Shown piece after piece: positions 26,021 through 33,845 of a stretch of DNA of 64,000 bases (positions are counted from its first letter, which is position 1; the number at the start of each line of letters is the position of its first letter). The position numbers and the translations under genes were made by a program. A model generated the notes under the pieces. That model saw only the letters and a list, made by a program, of their open reading frames with translations, ran no database searches and was not told where the DNA came from. This DNA comes from Bradyrhizobium sp. AUGA SZCCT0158. Lineage in GTDB: Bacteria > Pseudomonadota > Alphaproteobacteria > Rhizobiales > Xanthobacteraceae. Where the stretch lies: NCBI RefSeq assembly GCF_018130065.1, contig NZ_JAFCME010000001.1, forward strand, positions 434,001 to 498,000, written 5' to 3'.

Positions 26021-26728
26021 TCATGCAGCCGTCATTGCTTTCGATTTGAGCTTCAAGGCGGCCTTCTGGACCGCCGCCGCGCGCTTGCGAAGCCAGGGTT
26101 CGGCCTCAAGGCGCATTTGGGAAAGCATCTCGGGCGGCGCATTCTGCACGGTGATATCGAACGGCGGCTGCGGTTGGTATTCCAGCATGAGCTGGAGTTT
26201 CTTCGCGACTTCTTCGCCGCAGAGCTCCGATGCTACCTGGAAGCCGAAATCAATTCCGGCGGTAACACCACCGCCGGAAATCCGGTTACGGTCGATCACG
26301 ACGCGTTCGTCGACCGCGATGGCGCCAAAGGCGGCAAGCTGCTCACTCATCAGCCAATGGCAGGCCGACTTGTATCCGTCGAGCAGGCCGGCGGCGCCGA
26401 CGATCAGGCAGCCCGCGCAAACCGACGTGACGTAGCGCGCCGATCCACCCTTGTCGCGAACGAACGCAATGACCTCATCATCGCCCAGAAAATCAACCAG
26501 CCCCGGGCCGCCACCGATGCAGAACACATCCAGATCCGGACAGTCGGCAAAAGTCGTGGTCGGCAGCAGCGGCAGGCCGACGTCGCTGATCACAGGCTCG
26601 ATGCGTTTCCAGAGCAGATGCATGCGAACGTTCGGAAGGCGGGCAAAGACTTCGAAAGGTCCGGTGACATCCAGCTGGGTCATCCCGGGAAAGAAAAGAA
26701 GTCCGATCTCGATCGGCTTGCCAGACAT
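26021..26728 (-). CDS. DJ-1/PfpI-family protein, isonitrile hydratase-like
   Basis: 235 aa from ATG 26728 (GAGGG 6-7 bp upstream; the longer open frame to 26920 runs into the divergent gene). It starts IEIGLLFFPGMTQLDVTGPF, the usual DJ-1/GATase opening. The nucleophile elbow is SVCAGCLIVGAAGLL with Cys104, as in Pseudomonas isonitrile hydratase (InhA). The Glu and downstream HWLMSE also fit. It may hydrate isonitriles to N-substituted formamides, a formyl-transfer chemistry. It is divergent from a GlxA-type regulator that shares the same fold, so that protein probably controls it. Confidence 0.85.
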   Translation of the reverse strand: MSGKPIEIGLLFFPGMTQLDVTGPFEVFARLPNVRMHLLWKRIEPVISDVGLPLLPTTTFADCPDLDVFCIGGGPGLVDFLGDDEVIAFVRDKGGSARYVTSVCAGCLIVGAAGLLDGYKSACHWLMSEQLAAFGAIAVDERVVIDRNRISGGGVTAGIDFGFQVASELCGEEVAKKLQLMLEYQPQPPFDITVQNAPPEMLSQMRLEAEPWLRKRAAAVQKAALKLKSKAMTAA

Positions 26729-26842
26729 CGTGCACCCTCTGTTGAACAAGAGGATGTTGACAGGCGAGGCCGTTTGCCGAAATGTCATAATACACGCATT
26801 TCCTGCCAAACTCACGAAGAGATTGCCTGACAAGGCCCGCTC

Positions 26843-27826
26843 ATGGCTTCGACCGCCCGCCGTCTGGTCTTCGTCCTGTTCGAGGATTGCCTGCTGCTCG
26901 ACTTTGCCGGGCCGCTGCAAGCCTTTGAGCTTGCCTGCGAAACATCAGAGGCCGGCCGTGCGCCCTATGTCTGGCAGATCTGCTCGTTAAGGGGCGGTCC
27001 GGTCAAAACCTCGTCCGGCCTGGAGGTGATGACATCAGCCCTCTCCGACTGCGACCACACTGATATCGACACCCTCATCGTCGGTGGCGGCCCCGGCGTC
27101 CATCGTGCCGCGGCGAATTCCGCGCTGATCGACTGGTTTCGTATCGCGGCGCCGAACGCAAGGCGTGTCTGCTCGGTCTGTACCGGCACCTTTGTTCTGG
27201 CTGCTGCCGGCCTGCTTCACGGGCGGCGCGCGGTCACCCATTGGGGCTCCTGTGAGATGCTGAGCGCGCAATACCCCGACGTTTCGGTGTTGGTCGATCC
27301 GGTCTTTGTTCACGACCGCGGAGTCTGGACATCAGCGGGTGTGACGGCAGGCATCGATCTGGCGCTCACCTTGCTGGAGGATGATCTCGGCCACCGCGAA
27401 GCCATGCGCATCGCACGCCGCCTGGTCGTGTTCCTGAAGCGGCCCGGCGGGCAGGCGCAGTTCAGCGTGCCGCTGTCACTGCAATCGTCCGAGGACACGG
27501 CGTTCGAAAATATCTCGACCTGGATGCAGGACAATCTCCGCCGCGATTTGCGCGTCGAGAGTCTGGCCGAACGCGTGGGCATGAGTCCCCGCACCTTCGC
27601 ACGCGTGTTTCGGCAAAAGACCGGCCGCACACCCGGCAAGGCCGTGGAAGAGCTTCGCGTCGAGGCGGCCCGCAGGGCACTGGAAGAATCCGCAGCCCCC
27701 ATCAAGGAAATCGCCGCGCGCGCGGGATTTCAAAGCGAAGAGCATTTGCGGCGGGCGTTTCGGCGGAGGCTGAACGTGTTGCCGCAGGATTATCGGGTGC
27801 GGTTTTATCGGGGGCAGAGGCAGTAG
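26843..27826 (+). CDS. GlxA-family AraC-type transcriptional regulator with DJ-1/PfpI sensor domain
   Basis: 327 aa. The N-terminal domain (about 1-190) is DJ-1-like (VFVLFEDCLLLDFAGPLQAF; SVCTGTFVLAAAGLLHGRRA with the Cys retained). The C-terminal AraC domain (about 225-325) has two helix-turn-helix units: LAERVGMSPRTFARVFRQKT and IAARAGFQSEEHLRRAFRRR. This GlxA layout is used for sensing small amine or amide metabolites. It is divergent from the isonitrile-hydratase-like gene with a 114-bp gap, the likely regulatory target. Confidence 0.92.
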   Translation: MASTARRLVFVLFEDCLLLDFAGPLQAFELACETSEAGRAPYVWQICSLRGGPVKTSSGLEVMTSALSDCDHTDIDTLIVGGGPGVHRAAANSALIDWFRIAAPNARRVCSVCTGTFVLAAAGLLHGRRAVTHWGSCEMLSAQYPDVSVLVDPVFVHDRGVWTSAGVTAGIDLALTLLEDDLGHREAMRIARRLVVFLKRPGGQAQFSVPLSLQSSEDTAFENISTWMQDNLRRDLRVESLAERVGMSPRTFARVFRQKTGRTPGKAVEELRVEAARRALEESAAPIKEIAARAGFQSEEHLRRAFRRRLNVLPQDYRVRFYRGQRQ

Positions 27827-28232
27827 TTGCGCGTATGGCGGAATAGCGTAGCGCAATCCTTCTTGCTTGAAAATGCAGCGGCGGATTTCTCCTTCGGCTA
27901 ATCCGCCCTCCACGCTCACCTCTGTGCTCGACGGCCCCGAGCGCAAAACCCTGTTTTGCCTGAGCGCCGCGACGTCGCACGAAGAATCGCGGCAACGGAA
28001 GTCGTCGTCACGAATCGATGTGGTTGCGGTGGAAGTGGCGGGTGCGGGTAGTCCCTGAGCGTCGACGGGACTTCCGCGTCAAGCCATGTGGCGCAATAGC
28101 AACACGCCCTGGGAAACGCCCTTCATGACGCCCGTTGGTCGCTCCAGTTGTCCGAATCCATTCGTCGGATGCGCCGCGTCTGCTTAAGGTCGGGATACCG
28201 TAAGCTCATCACAGCTTCCGACAAGGGCCGCC
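27827..28232. other. Intergenic region with a repeat fragment
   Basis: The first 80 bp hold a repeat fragment (GGCGGAATAGCG near 27839 and CGGCTAATCCGCC near 27903) of the same kind as the pair flanking the gene at 42572. The rest has short unsupported reading frames. The promoter of the autotransporter gene should lie at its right end; no clear -35/-10 pair stands out. Confidence 0.45.
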
Positions 28233-31223
28233 ATGTCGGAAATCGTTGAAACGCGTGTTACGCTTTGTGCCGATGCCGACCGGCCGCATTGGGCACGGCG
28301 CTTCAGGGCGCGCGCGACACGACCGGGCTTTGGACGCGTCAGCATCGTCGGGCTGCTGCTGGCCCTCTTGCTTACCGTCTTCGGCTCGCAGGCCGCACTG
28401 GCGCAGGTCGCCGATCTTGCCATGACGAAGACGGTGTCCGATCCGACCCCGAACGTCGGGGATGTGGTGAGCTTCACGGTCACCCTGAGCAATGCGGGAC
28501 CGGACGCTGCCACCAACGTCAGTGTGCAGGATCTGCTTCCCGCCGGCCTGACCTTCGTGAGCGCCGCTCCGAGTCAGGGAACCTATGCATCGGGTAGCGG
28601 TATCTGGGACGTGGGTTCGGTCGCGGCCGGCGCGCCGGCAACACTGCAATTGGTGGCCACCGTTGCCGGCGCCGCTGCGCAAACCAACACGGCGTCGATC
28701 GCAGCCTCCGATCAGTCCGACCCCAACGGCGGGAATAATTCCGCGTCCGCGACGGTCACACCGCAGACCGCCGATCTGTCGCTCACCCACACGGTGTCCA
28801 ATCCGAGCCCGATCGTCGGGGATGTGGTGACGTTCACGGTCACCCTGGGCAATGCGGGACCGAATGTTGCCACCAACGTCAGTGTGCAGGACCTGCTTCC
28901 CGCCGGCCTGACCTTCGTGAGTGCCACTCCGAGCCAAGGAACCTACAGCGACCTTACAGGTATCTGGACAGTGGGAACGGTCACGCCCGGCGCACCACAA
29001 ACACTGGCGTTGCAGGCCACCGTCACCACCACCAATCCGACCACGAACACGGCGACGATCTCGCAAAGCGATCAGTTCGATCCCGCGACCGGCAACAATG
29101 CCGCGGGCGCAACGGTCACGGCGCACAACGTCAACGCCGACCTGTCGGTCACCAAGTCCGCCCCGGCGACCATCCAGCCGGGGCAGAACATCACCTACAC
29201 GATCACGGTGAGCAATGCCGGGCCCGAGCCGGCCGCCACCGTTACGGTGAACGACACACTGCCCGCGGGCCTAACCTTCGTGAGCGCCACGCCGAGCCAG
29301 GGCACCTTCGCCGCCGGTGTGTGGACGGTGGGAACGGTCGTCACCGGCACTCCGCAAACGCTAACGCTCACGGCGACGGTCAACGGGGCGCTGGCTGTCG
29401 GCACCGTCCTGACCAACGTCGCCACCGTGGCGAGCGCCACGCCCGATCTGAACGCCGGCAACAACAGCGCGAGCGTGTCGACGACGGTGACCACCTCCGC
29501 AGCGACGACGACGGCATTGACGTCTTCGCTCAATCCGGTCGCGTTCGCTCAAGCCGTGACGTTCACTGCCACGGTTTCGGCAGGCGGCGCGACAGGCAAT
29601 GTCACGTTCAGGGATGGCGCGACGGTGCTGGCCACCGTGGCGCTCGGCGGAGCGGCGACGGCAACCTTCACCACCTCGTCGCTAGCCGTCGGCGCGCATG
29701 CGATCACCGCGACCTATAATGGCGATGTGAATTTCCTCGCCAGCACATCGCCCGTGCTGACGCAGTCGGTCGGCACAGCGGCCACGGCGGCGGCGCTGGC
29801 GTCCTCGCTCAACCCGAGCGAATTCGGCAAACCGGTGACGTTCACCGCCACGGTCACCAGCAGCGCGGGAACGCCGACCGGCACGGTGATTTTCAGCGAC
29901 GGTGGCGTCGCGATCGGCACCGCCACGCTGGCGGCCGGCATTGCGTCCCTGACGACCTCGACGCTCACGGTCGGTTCGCACACCATCACGGCGAGTTATG
30001 GCGGTGCCGCGACTTTCGGTCCCGCGACGTCACCGGCACTGAGCCAGACCGTCAACACGCCCGCGGACAGCGTGAAGCTGCGCGCGTTGCAGGTTTTGGT
30101 GACGCCGATCGTGGCCCAGGTTTCCGGGCAGGCGATCTCCGGCGCCGTCGACAGCGCGATCGGCGAGGCCTTTAGCGGCGGCGGCGCCTTCATCTCACCG
30201 AGCGCCAGCGGTGTGCGTTTCAATTTCGCCGCCGATCCCGACGCGCAGCCGGCGAATGGCTCCCTCCGTTCCACCGATCCCTTTACCGGCGCCGGCGGGA
30301 CATTGGCCAACAATGGACGAAGCTCCCAGCCGGGCCAGCCTGCGCGCATCGAGGACGCGTTCAATGCGATCGGCTATGCGCCGTCCACCAAGGCGCCGCC
30401 GCTCCGTGTCGCCGAGCCGAAGGAATGGCTGGGCTGGGCCGAAGTGCGCGGCGCGACGCTCGATCGCTGGGGCAGTTCGTCAGCCGTGCCCGGCGCCACC
30501 GTCGTCTACGGCAACCAGATGAACCTGCTGGCAGGTCTGACCCGCAGGTTCACACCCAACTTCGTCGCCGGCGTACTCGGCGGCTACGAGACCTTCGACT
30601 ATCGTTCCGATGCGCTCTCGGGCCGGCTGAAGGGCGACGGCTGGACCGTGGGCTCCTATCTCGGCTGGAAGATAACGCAAGGCATCCGCTTCGACGCCGG
30701 CGTCGCCTATTCGGGAATCGGCTTCGACGGCACGGCGGGCACCGCCGCCGGATCCTTCACCGGCCAGCGCTGGCTGGTCACGAGCGGGCTCACCGGCACT
30801 TACAGCAGTTACGGTTTCCAGATCGAACCATCGGCGCGCGTCTACGCGTTGTGGGAACATGAAAACGCCTACACCGACACGCTCGGCACCCTGCAAGCCG
30901 CGCGCGACTTCTCGACCGGCCGCGCCAGCGCCGGCACCAAGCTGGCCTATCCGGTCGCGTGGTCGGGTGCGACGGTCCTGACGCCTTACGTCGGCCTCTA
31001 CGGCGACTACTATTTCAAGAGCGACAGCGTCGCACTGGTCACGCCGGGCGCGCTGCCGTTTGTCGTGCTCGACGGCTGGTCGGCGCGCGCTGTTGGCGGC
31101 GTGACGGCGCGGTTCGACAACGGCGCGCAACTCGCCATCGGCGGCGAGCGCAGCGGCCTCGGTGGCAGTTTCGGGCTCTGGACCTATCGCGCGCGGGCAT
31201 CCCTGCCCTTCGGTGCGCGCTAG
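28233..31223 (+). CDS. Autotransporter adhesin-like protein with DUF11 and Ig-like repeats
   Basis: 996 aa. A long N-terminal stretch with a hydrophobic segment (VSIVGLLLALLLTVFGSQAA) ends at a signal-peptidase site near residue 57. Three DUF11 units of about 120 aa follow (residues about 60-425), each with NAGP, LPAGLTFVSA and PSQGT signatures. Then come two Ig-like (Big_3-type) units of about 87 aa (about 428-600), each starting with a SLNP motif. After a linker, residues about 725-996 form an autotransporter beta-barrel (EWLGWAEVRGATLDRW; ending RARASLPFGAR). The passenger should be displayed on the surface as an elongated rod. It is unlinked to secretion genes, as type Va proteins need none. 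The first two DUF11 units are nearly identical in DNA, indicating recent duplication. Confidence 0.88.
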   Translation: MSEIVETRVTLCADADRPHWARRFRARATRPGFGRVSIVGLLLALLLTVFGSQAALAQVADLAMTKTVSDPTPNVGDVVSFTVTLSNAGPDAATNVSVQDLLPAGLTFVSAAPSQGTYASGSGIWDVGSVAAGAPATLQLVATVAGAAAQTNTASIAASDQSDPNGGNNSASATVTPQTADLSLTHTVSNPSPIVGDVVTFTVTLGNAGPNVATNVSVQDLLPAGLTFVSATPSQGTYSDLTGIWTVGTVTPGAPQTLALQATVTTTNPTTNTATISQSDQFDPATGNNAAGATVTAHNVNADLSVTKSAPATIQPGQNITYTITVSNAGPEPAATVTVNDTLPAGLTFVSATPSQGTFAAGVWTVGTVVTGTPQTLTLTATVNGALAVGTVLTNVATVASATPDLNAGNNSASVSTTVTTSAATTTALTSSLNPVAFAQAVTFTATVSAGGATGNVTFRDGATVLATVALGGAATATFTTSSLAVGAHAITATYNGDVNFLASTSPVLTQSVGTAATAAALASSLNPSEFGKPVTFTATVTSSAGTPTGTVIFSDGGVAIGTATLAAGIASLTTSTLTVGSHTITASYGGAATFGPATSPALSQTVNTPADSVKLRALQVLVTPIVAQVSGQAISGAVDSAIGEAFSGGGAFISPSASGVRFNFAADPDAQPANGSLRSTDPFTGAGGTLANNGRSSQPGQPARIEDAFNAIGYAPSTKAPPLRVAEPKEWLGWAEVRGATLDRWGSSSAVPGATVVYGNQMNLLAGLTRRFTPNFVAGVLGGYETFDYRSDALSGRLKGDGWTVGSYLGWKITQGIRFDAGVAYSGIGFDGTAGTAAGSFTGQRWLVTSGLTGTYSSYGFQIEPSARVYALWEHENAYTDTLGTLQAARDFSTGRASAGTKLAYPVAWSGATVLTPYVGLYGDYYFKSDSVALVTPGALPFVVLDGWSARAVGGVTARFDNGAQLAIGGERSGLGGSFGLWTYRARASLPFGAR
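28437..29200 (+). repeat. Intragenic tandem repeats (360-bp period) in the autotransporter gene
   Basis: The segment from about 28457 recurs at about 28817 (period 360 bp) with only scattered changes across more than 100 bp, and a more divergent third unit starts near 29140. These encode successive DUF11 modules. The high DNA identity would allow slippage or recombination to change the passenger length. Confidence 0.75.
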
Positions 31224-31369
31224 AAAAGCGAGTAGCCCGCATGCGCGCATGCGGAATCAGCGCGACACAATACCCGGATATCTCGCGTTGCTCATCCGGG
31301 TTACAGGCCACTCCAATACTGTTATGCGAGGCCTCGGCAGCCCCGCAGCAACAATTTTCCGTTTTCCAG

Positions 31370-31925
31370 AAATACCCCTTGACGCCACCCCCAAATCACC
31401 TGCACACCTTCACCCATCCCGTCCCAATGAGAGGGGCGCTCGCGATCGTCACGAACGTGGGACGGGGTGCGGTGGACGCGGCAGCGTCGCGCGCGACAGG
31501 TGACTGCAGGGTGAGATGAACCTCATGAGCGGCTCACGGCGCGCAAGACGAGCGATGCCAACGCCCGAATGGACCTGAAAGCGAAGACGGGCCGTGCCCG
31601 GCGAAGCCAAAGGCGAAGACGGGAATGCTGCGTACGGCAAAACCGTGTGGTCCTGGCACCCGTTGCTGGTGTCAAGTTTGCGAAAGGCAAGTCGAACCCG
31701 ACCGGGTCTCGATGCGCCGTCAATTCGCAGACGACGGTGACAAAAACGAACTCGTCGCCGGGGAGAGCACGGCATAAGCCGTAAAGCCATTGCGCAGGGA
31801 ATGTCGGATCGCCTCCGCTGCCCTGTATGCTCGTGTGCACTTTCCTTTGTGCTAACCGCACACGAGACCGCGGGTGCAGCGTGCATCCGGCATTCCCTGC
31901 GCCCTCTCTTGAGAGGGCGGGAAGA
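31370..31925 (-). repeat. Dispersed repeat element, copy A
   Basis: Reverse-complement of the element at 39470-39865. Shared landmarks are CGGGTGCAGCGTGCATCCGG, GGCGATCCGACATTCC and TGGCTTTACGGCTTAT (read on the minus strand), and the GGGACGGGATGG end. Copy A has extra DNA in the middle. Short open frames inside it (for example 31801-32106) are not credible genes. From general knowledge, similar sequences are common in Bradyrhizobium intergenic regions. Confidence 0.65.
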
Positions 31926-31979
31926 ATTCAAGCAAGACTCGGGCGCAATGCGTCGCGAGATCGCGGAGCCATATGTTGT

Positions 31980-32117
31980 CGTCGTCCCGGCGAAGGCCGG
32001 GACCCATAACCACAGGGAGAAGTTTTGCGAAAAGTCTCTGCTACCGAGGCTTCACCGAGAGATCACGCGGTATGGGTCCCGGCCCCCGTGCGCAATTGCG
32101 CACTAGGCCGGGACGAC
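31980..32117. repeat. GC-rich palindromic repeat (GTCGTCCCGG...CCGGGACGAC)
   Basis: Ends GTCGTCCCGGC and GCCGGGACGAC pair; inner parts GGGACCCATAACCAC and TATGGGTCCC form a second stem. The same design is found at 39254-39401, so this is a family of elements. The rest of the 1-kb gap from 31224 to 32252 has no credible gene. Confidence 0.7.
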
Positions 32118-32252
32118 AGAACGGGTAAGCCTTCGCATGTCAGCTCCTTCAATTCAGAACAATTCGCAACAAACCTGCTTCTGCAAACCAGTTGCGACTA
32201 GCGCTGTGGATGGGCGCTTGATGTTGACGGGCGCCCTGCTAAACCGCCGGTC

Positions 32253-33641
32253 ATGACACTGACCCACGCCCGCGTTTCCAACCTCAAGACCAACGTCGCC
32301 GCGATCTCGATATTCGCCAGCGCCGGCATGGCCGCGGCGAAATTCGCGGTCGGGATTGCGATCGGCAGTCTGGCGCTGATCTCGGAGGCCCTGCACTCCT
32401 CGGTCGACGTGATCGCGACCATCATCACCTGGCTGGTGGTGCGCGTCTCCGACCAGCCGGCCGATGCGGAACATCATTACGGCCACGGCAAGTTCGAAAG
32501 CCTGTCGGCGCTGTTCGTCATCGCGCTGCTCTATGTGCTGGCCGGCGGCATTTTGGTGGAATCCTGGAGCCGGCTGCGCGACGGCGCGCCGCCGCCGACG
32601 CTCTCGGCCATTCCCTTCGTGGTGCTGGTGATCGACATCGGCGTCAATTTCTGGCGGGCGCGGGCGCTGCATCGCACCGCGCGCGAAACCAAGAGCCAGG
32701 CGCTGGCCGCCGACGCGCTGCATTTTGCCTCCGATGTGCTGGGTTCGACCGCCGTCATCATCGGCCTGGCGCTGACCGGCTTCGGCTATGCCTGGGGCGA
32801 CACGGCGGCGGCGATCGCGGTCGCCGTGATGATATCGCTGCTGGGCTTGCGGCTGGGACGATCGACCATCGAAACGCTGCTCGACCGCGCCCCGGAAGGC
32901 GCGGCGGAGAAAGCCTCCGCGGCGATCCGCGCCGTACCCGGCGTGGTCGGTGTCGAACGGCTGCGCGTGCGCATGGTCGGGCCGACCCATTTCATCGACG
33001 CCATCGTCAACGTGCCCCGCACCTACCCGATCGACCGCGTCGAGGCCATCAAGCGGATCGCGCAGGCGGCGGTGAGCCAGGCGCTCGGCGACGCCGATTT
33101 GACGTTCACCGCGGTGCCGGTGGCGCGCGACAATGAGAGCGTGCGCGAGCGCATCATGGTGATCGCGCGCAATTCCGGCCTCGCGGTCCACCATGTCACG
33201 GTGCACGATCTCGGCGGCCGGCTGACGGTCAGCATCGACCTCGAGGTCGACGGCGACATGGTGCTATCAGCGGCGCACGACATCGCCCATGAACTGGAGC
33301 GCAGCATCCGCGAGGATTTTGGCGAGGATGTCGAGGTCGATACCCATATCGAGCCGTTGGAACCGGAACTGCCCCACGGCACCGACGCCTCACCCGAACG
33401 GGTGGAAGTCATCAAGGCGGCGCTGACGGGTTTCGCGGCCAATGGCGCCATCCACGACATTCATAATGTGCGGGTGCGCGACACCGACGCCGGCGAAATC
33501 GTCAACTTCCATTGCCGCGCCGCGCCCTCGATGAGCGTCATCAAGGTGCATGAGAACGTCGACGAGATCGAGCGCGCGCTGCGCCGCGCCTTCCCGACCA
33601 TCAAGCGCGTGATCAGCCACGCCGAACCGCCTTATGAGTGA
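32253..33641 (+). CDS. Cation diffusion facilitator (CDF) metal exporter
   Basis: 462 aa. Six membrane segments occupy the first ~215 residues. The metal site is HSSVD (residues 48-52, TM2) and HFASD (157-161, TM5), i.e. an HD-HD tetrad, with HYGHGKFES on the first cytoplasmic loop. That set fits zinc or broad divalent exporters. The cytoplasmic C-terminal part is unusually long: after one ferredoxin-like dimerisation domain (about 215-295) a second similar region (about 300-375) and a third (about 390-455) follow, giving a tail roughly twice the usual length. It probably exports Zn, Co or related ions by proton antiport. No linked regulator. Confidence 0.9.
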   Translation: MTLTHARVSNLKTNVAAISIFASAGMAAAKFAVGIAIGSLALISEALHSSVDVIATIITWLVVRVSDQPADAEHHYGHGKFESLSALFVIALLYVLAGGILVESWSRLRDGAPPPTLSAIPFVVLVIDIGVNFWRARALHRTARETKSQALAADALHFASDVLGSTAVIIGLALTGFGYAWGDTAAAIAVAVMISLLGLRLGRSTIETLLDRAPEGAAEKASAAIRAVPGVVGVERLRVRMVGPTHFIDAIVNVPRTYPIDRVEAIKRIAQAAVSQALGDADLTFTAVPVARDNESVRERIMVIARNSGLAVHHVTVHDLGGRLTVSIDLEVDGDMVLSAAHDIAHELERSIREDFGEDVEVDTHIEPLEPELPHGTDASPERVEVIKAALTGFAANGAIHDIHNVRVRDTDAGEIVNFHCRAAPSMSVIKVHENVDEIERALRRAFPTIKRVISHAEPPYE

Positions 33642-33725
33642 GTTGGGCGTACTAATACGGACGCGTTCCTGTTTCGGACTCTTTTTGGAGTCCCCGATTC
33701 CCCGTTGGACAAGATTTATTTGATA

Positions 33726-33741
33726 TTAACGAATCGTTGAC
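33726..33741 (+). promoter_or_regulatory. Possible CtrA-binding site upstream of the PleC-like kinase
   Basis: TTAA-CGAATCG-TTGAC, matching the alphaproteobacterial CtrA consensus TTAA-N7-TTAAC with one mismatch. It lies 104 bp before the kinase start. Short motifs like this occur by chance, so the support is mostly the cell-cycle nature of the downstream gene. Confidence 0.3.
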
Positions 33742-33845
33742 TCTCGACAGCCCGGGAAAAACGGATTCAAATCGCTGTGATTCGGAAGTCGAGGGCTCTT
33801 CCGAAACGATGTGCAAAAATGAATTTTCGGTGGGGGTCTATTAGC

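Noticed and set aside
28437..29200. Regular repeats that might be taken for a CRISPR array
   Set aside because: The period is 360 bp, the repeats are coding and translate into DUF11 modules.
31801..32106. Short reading frames in the 31.4-32.1 kb gap
   Set aside because: They lie inside dispersed repeats and are not preserved in the second repeat copy.
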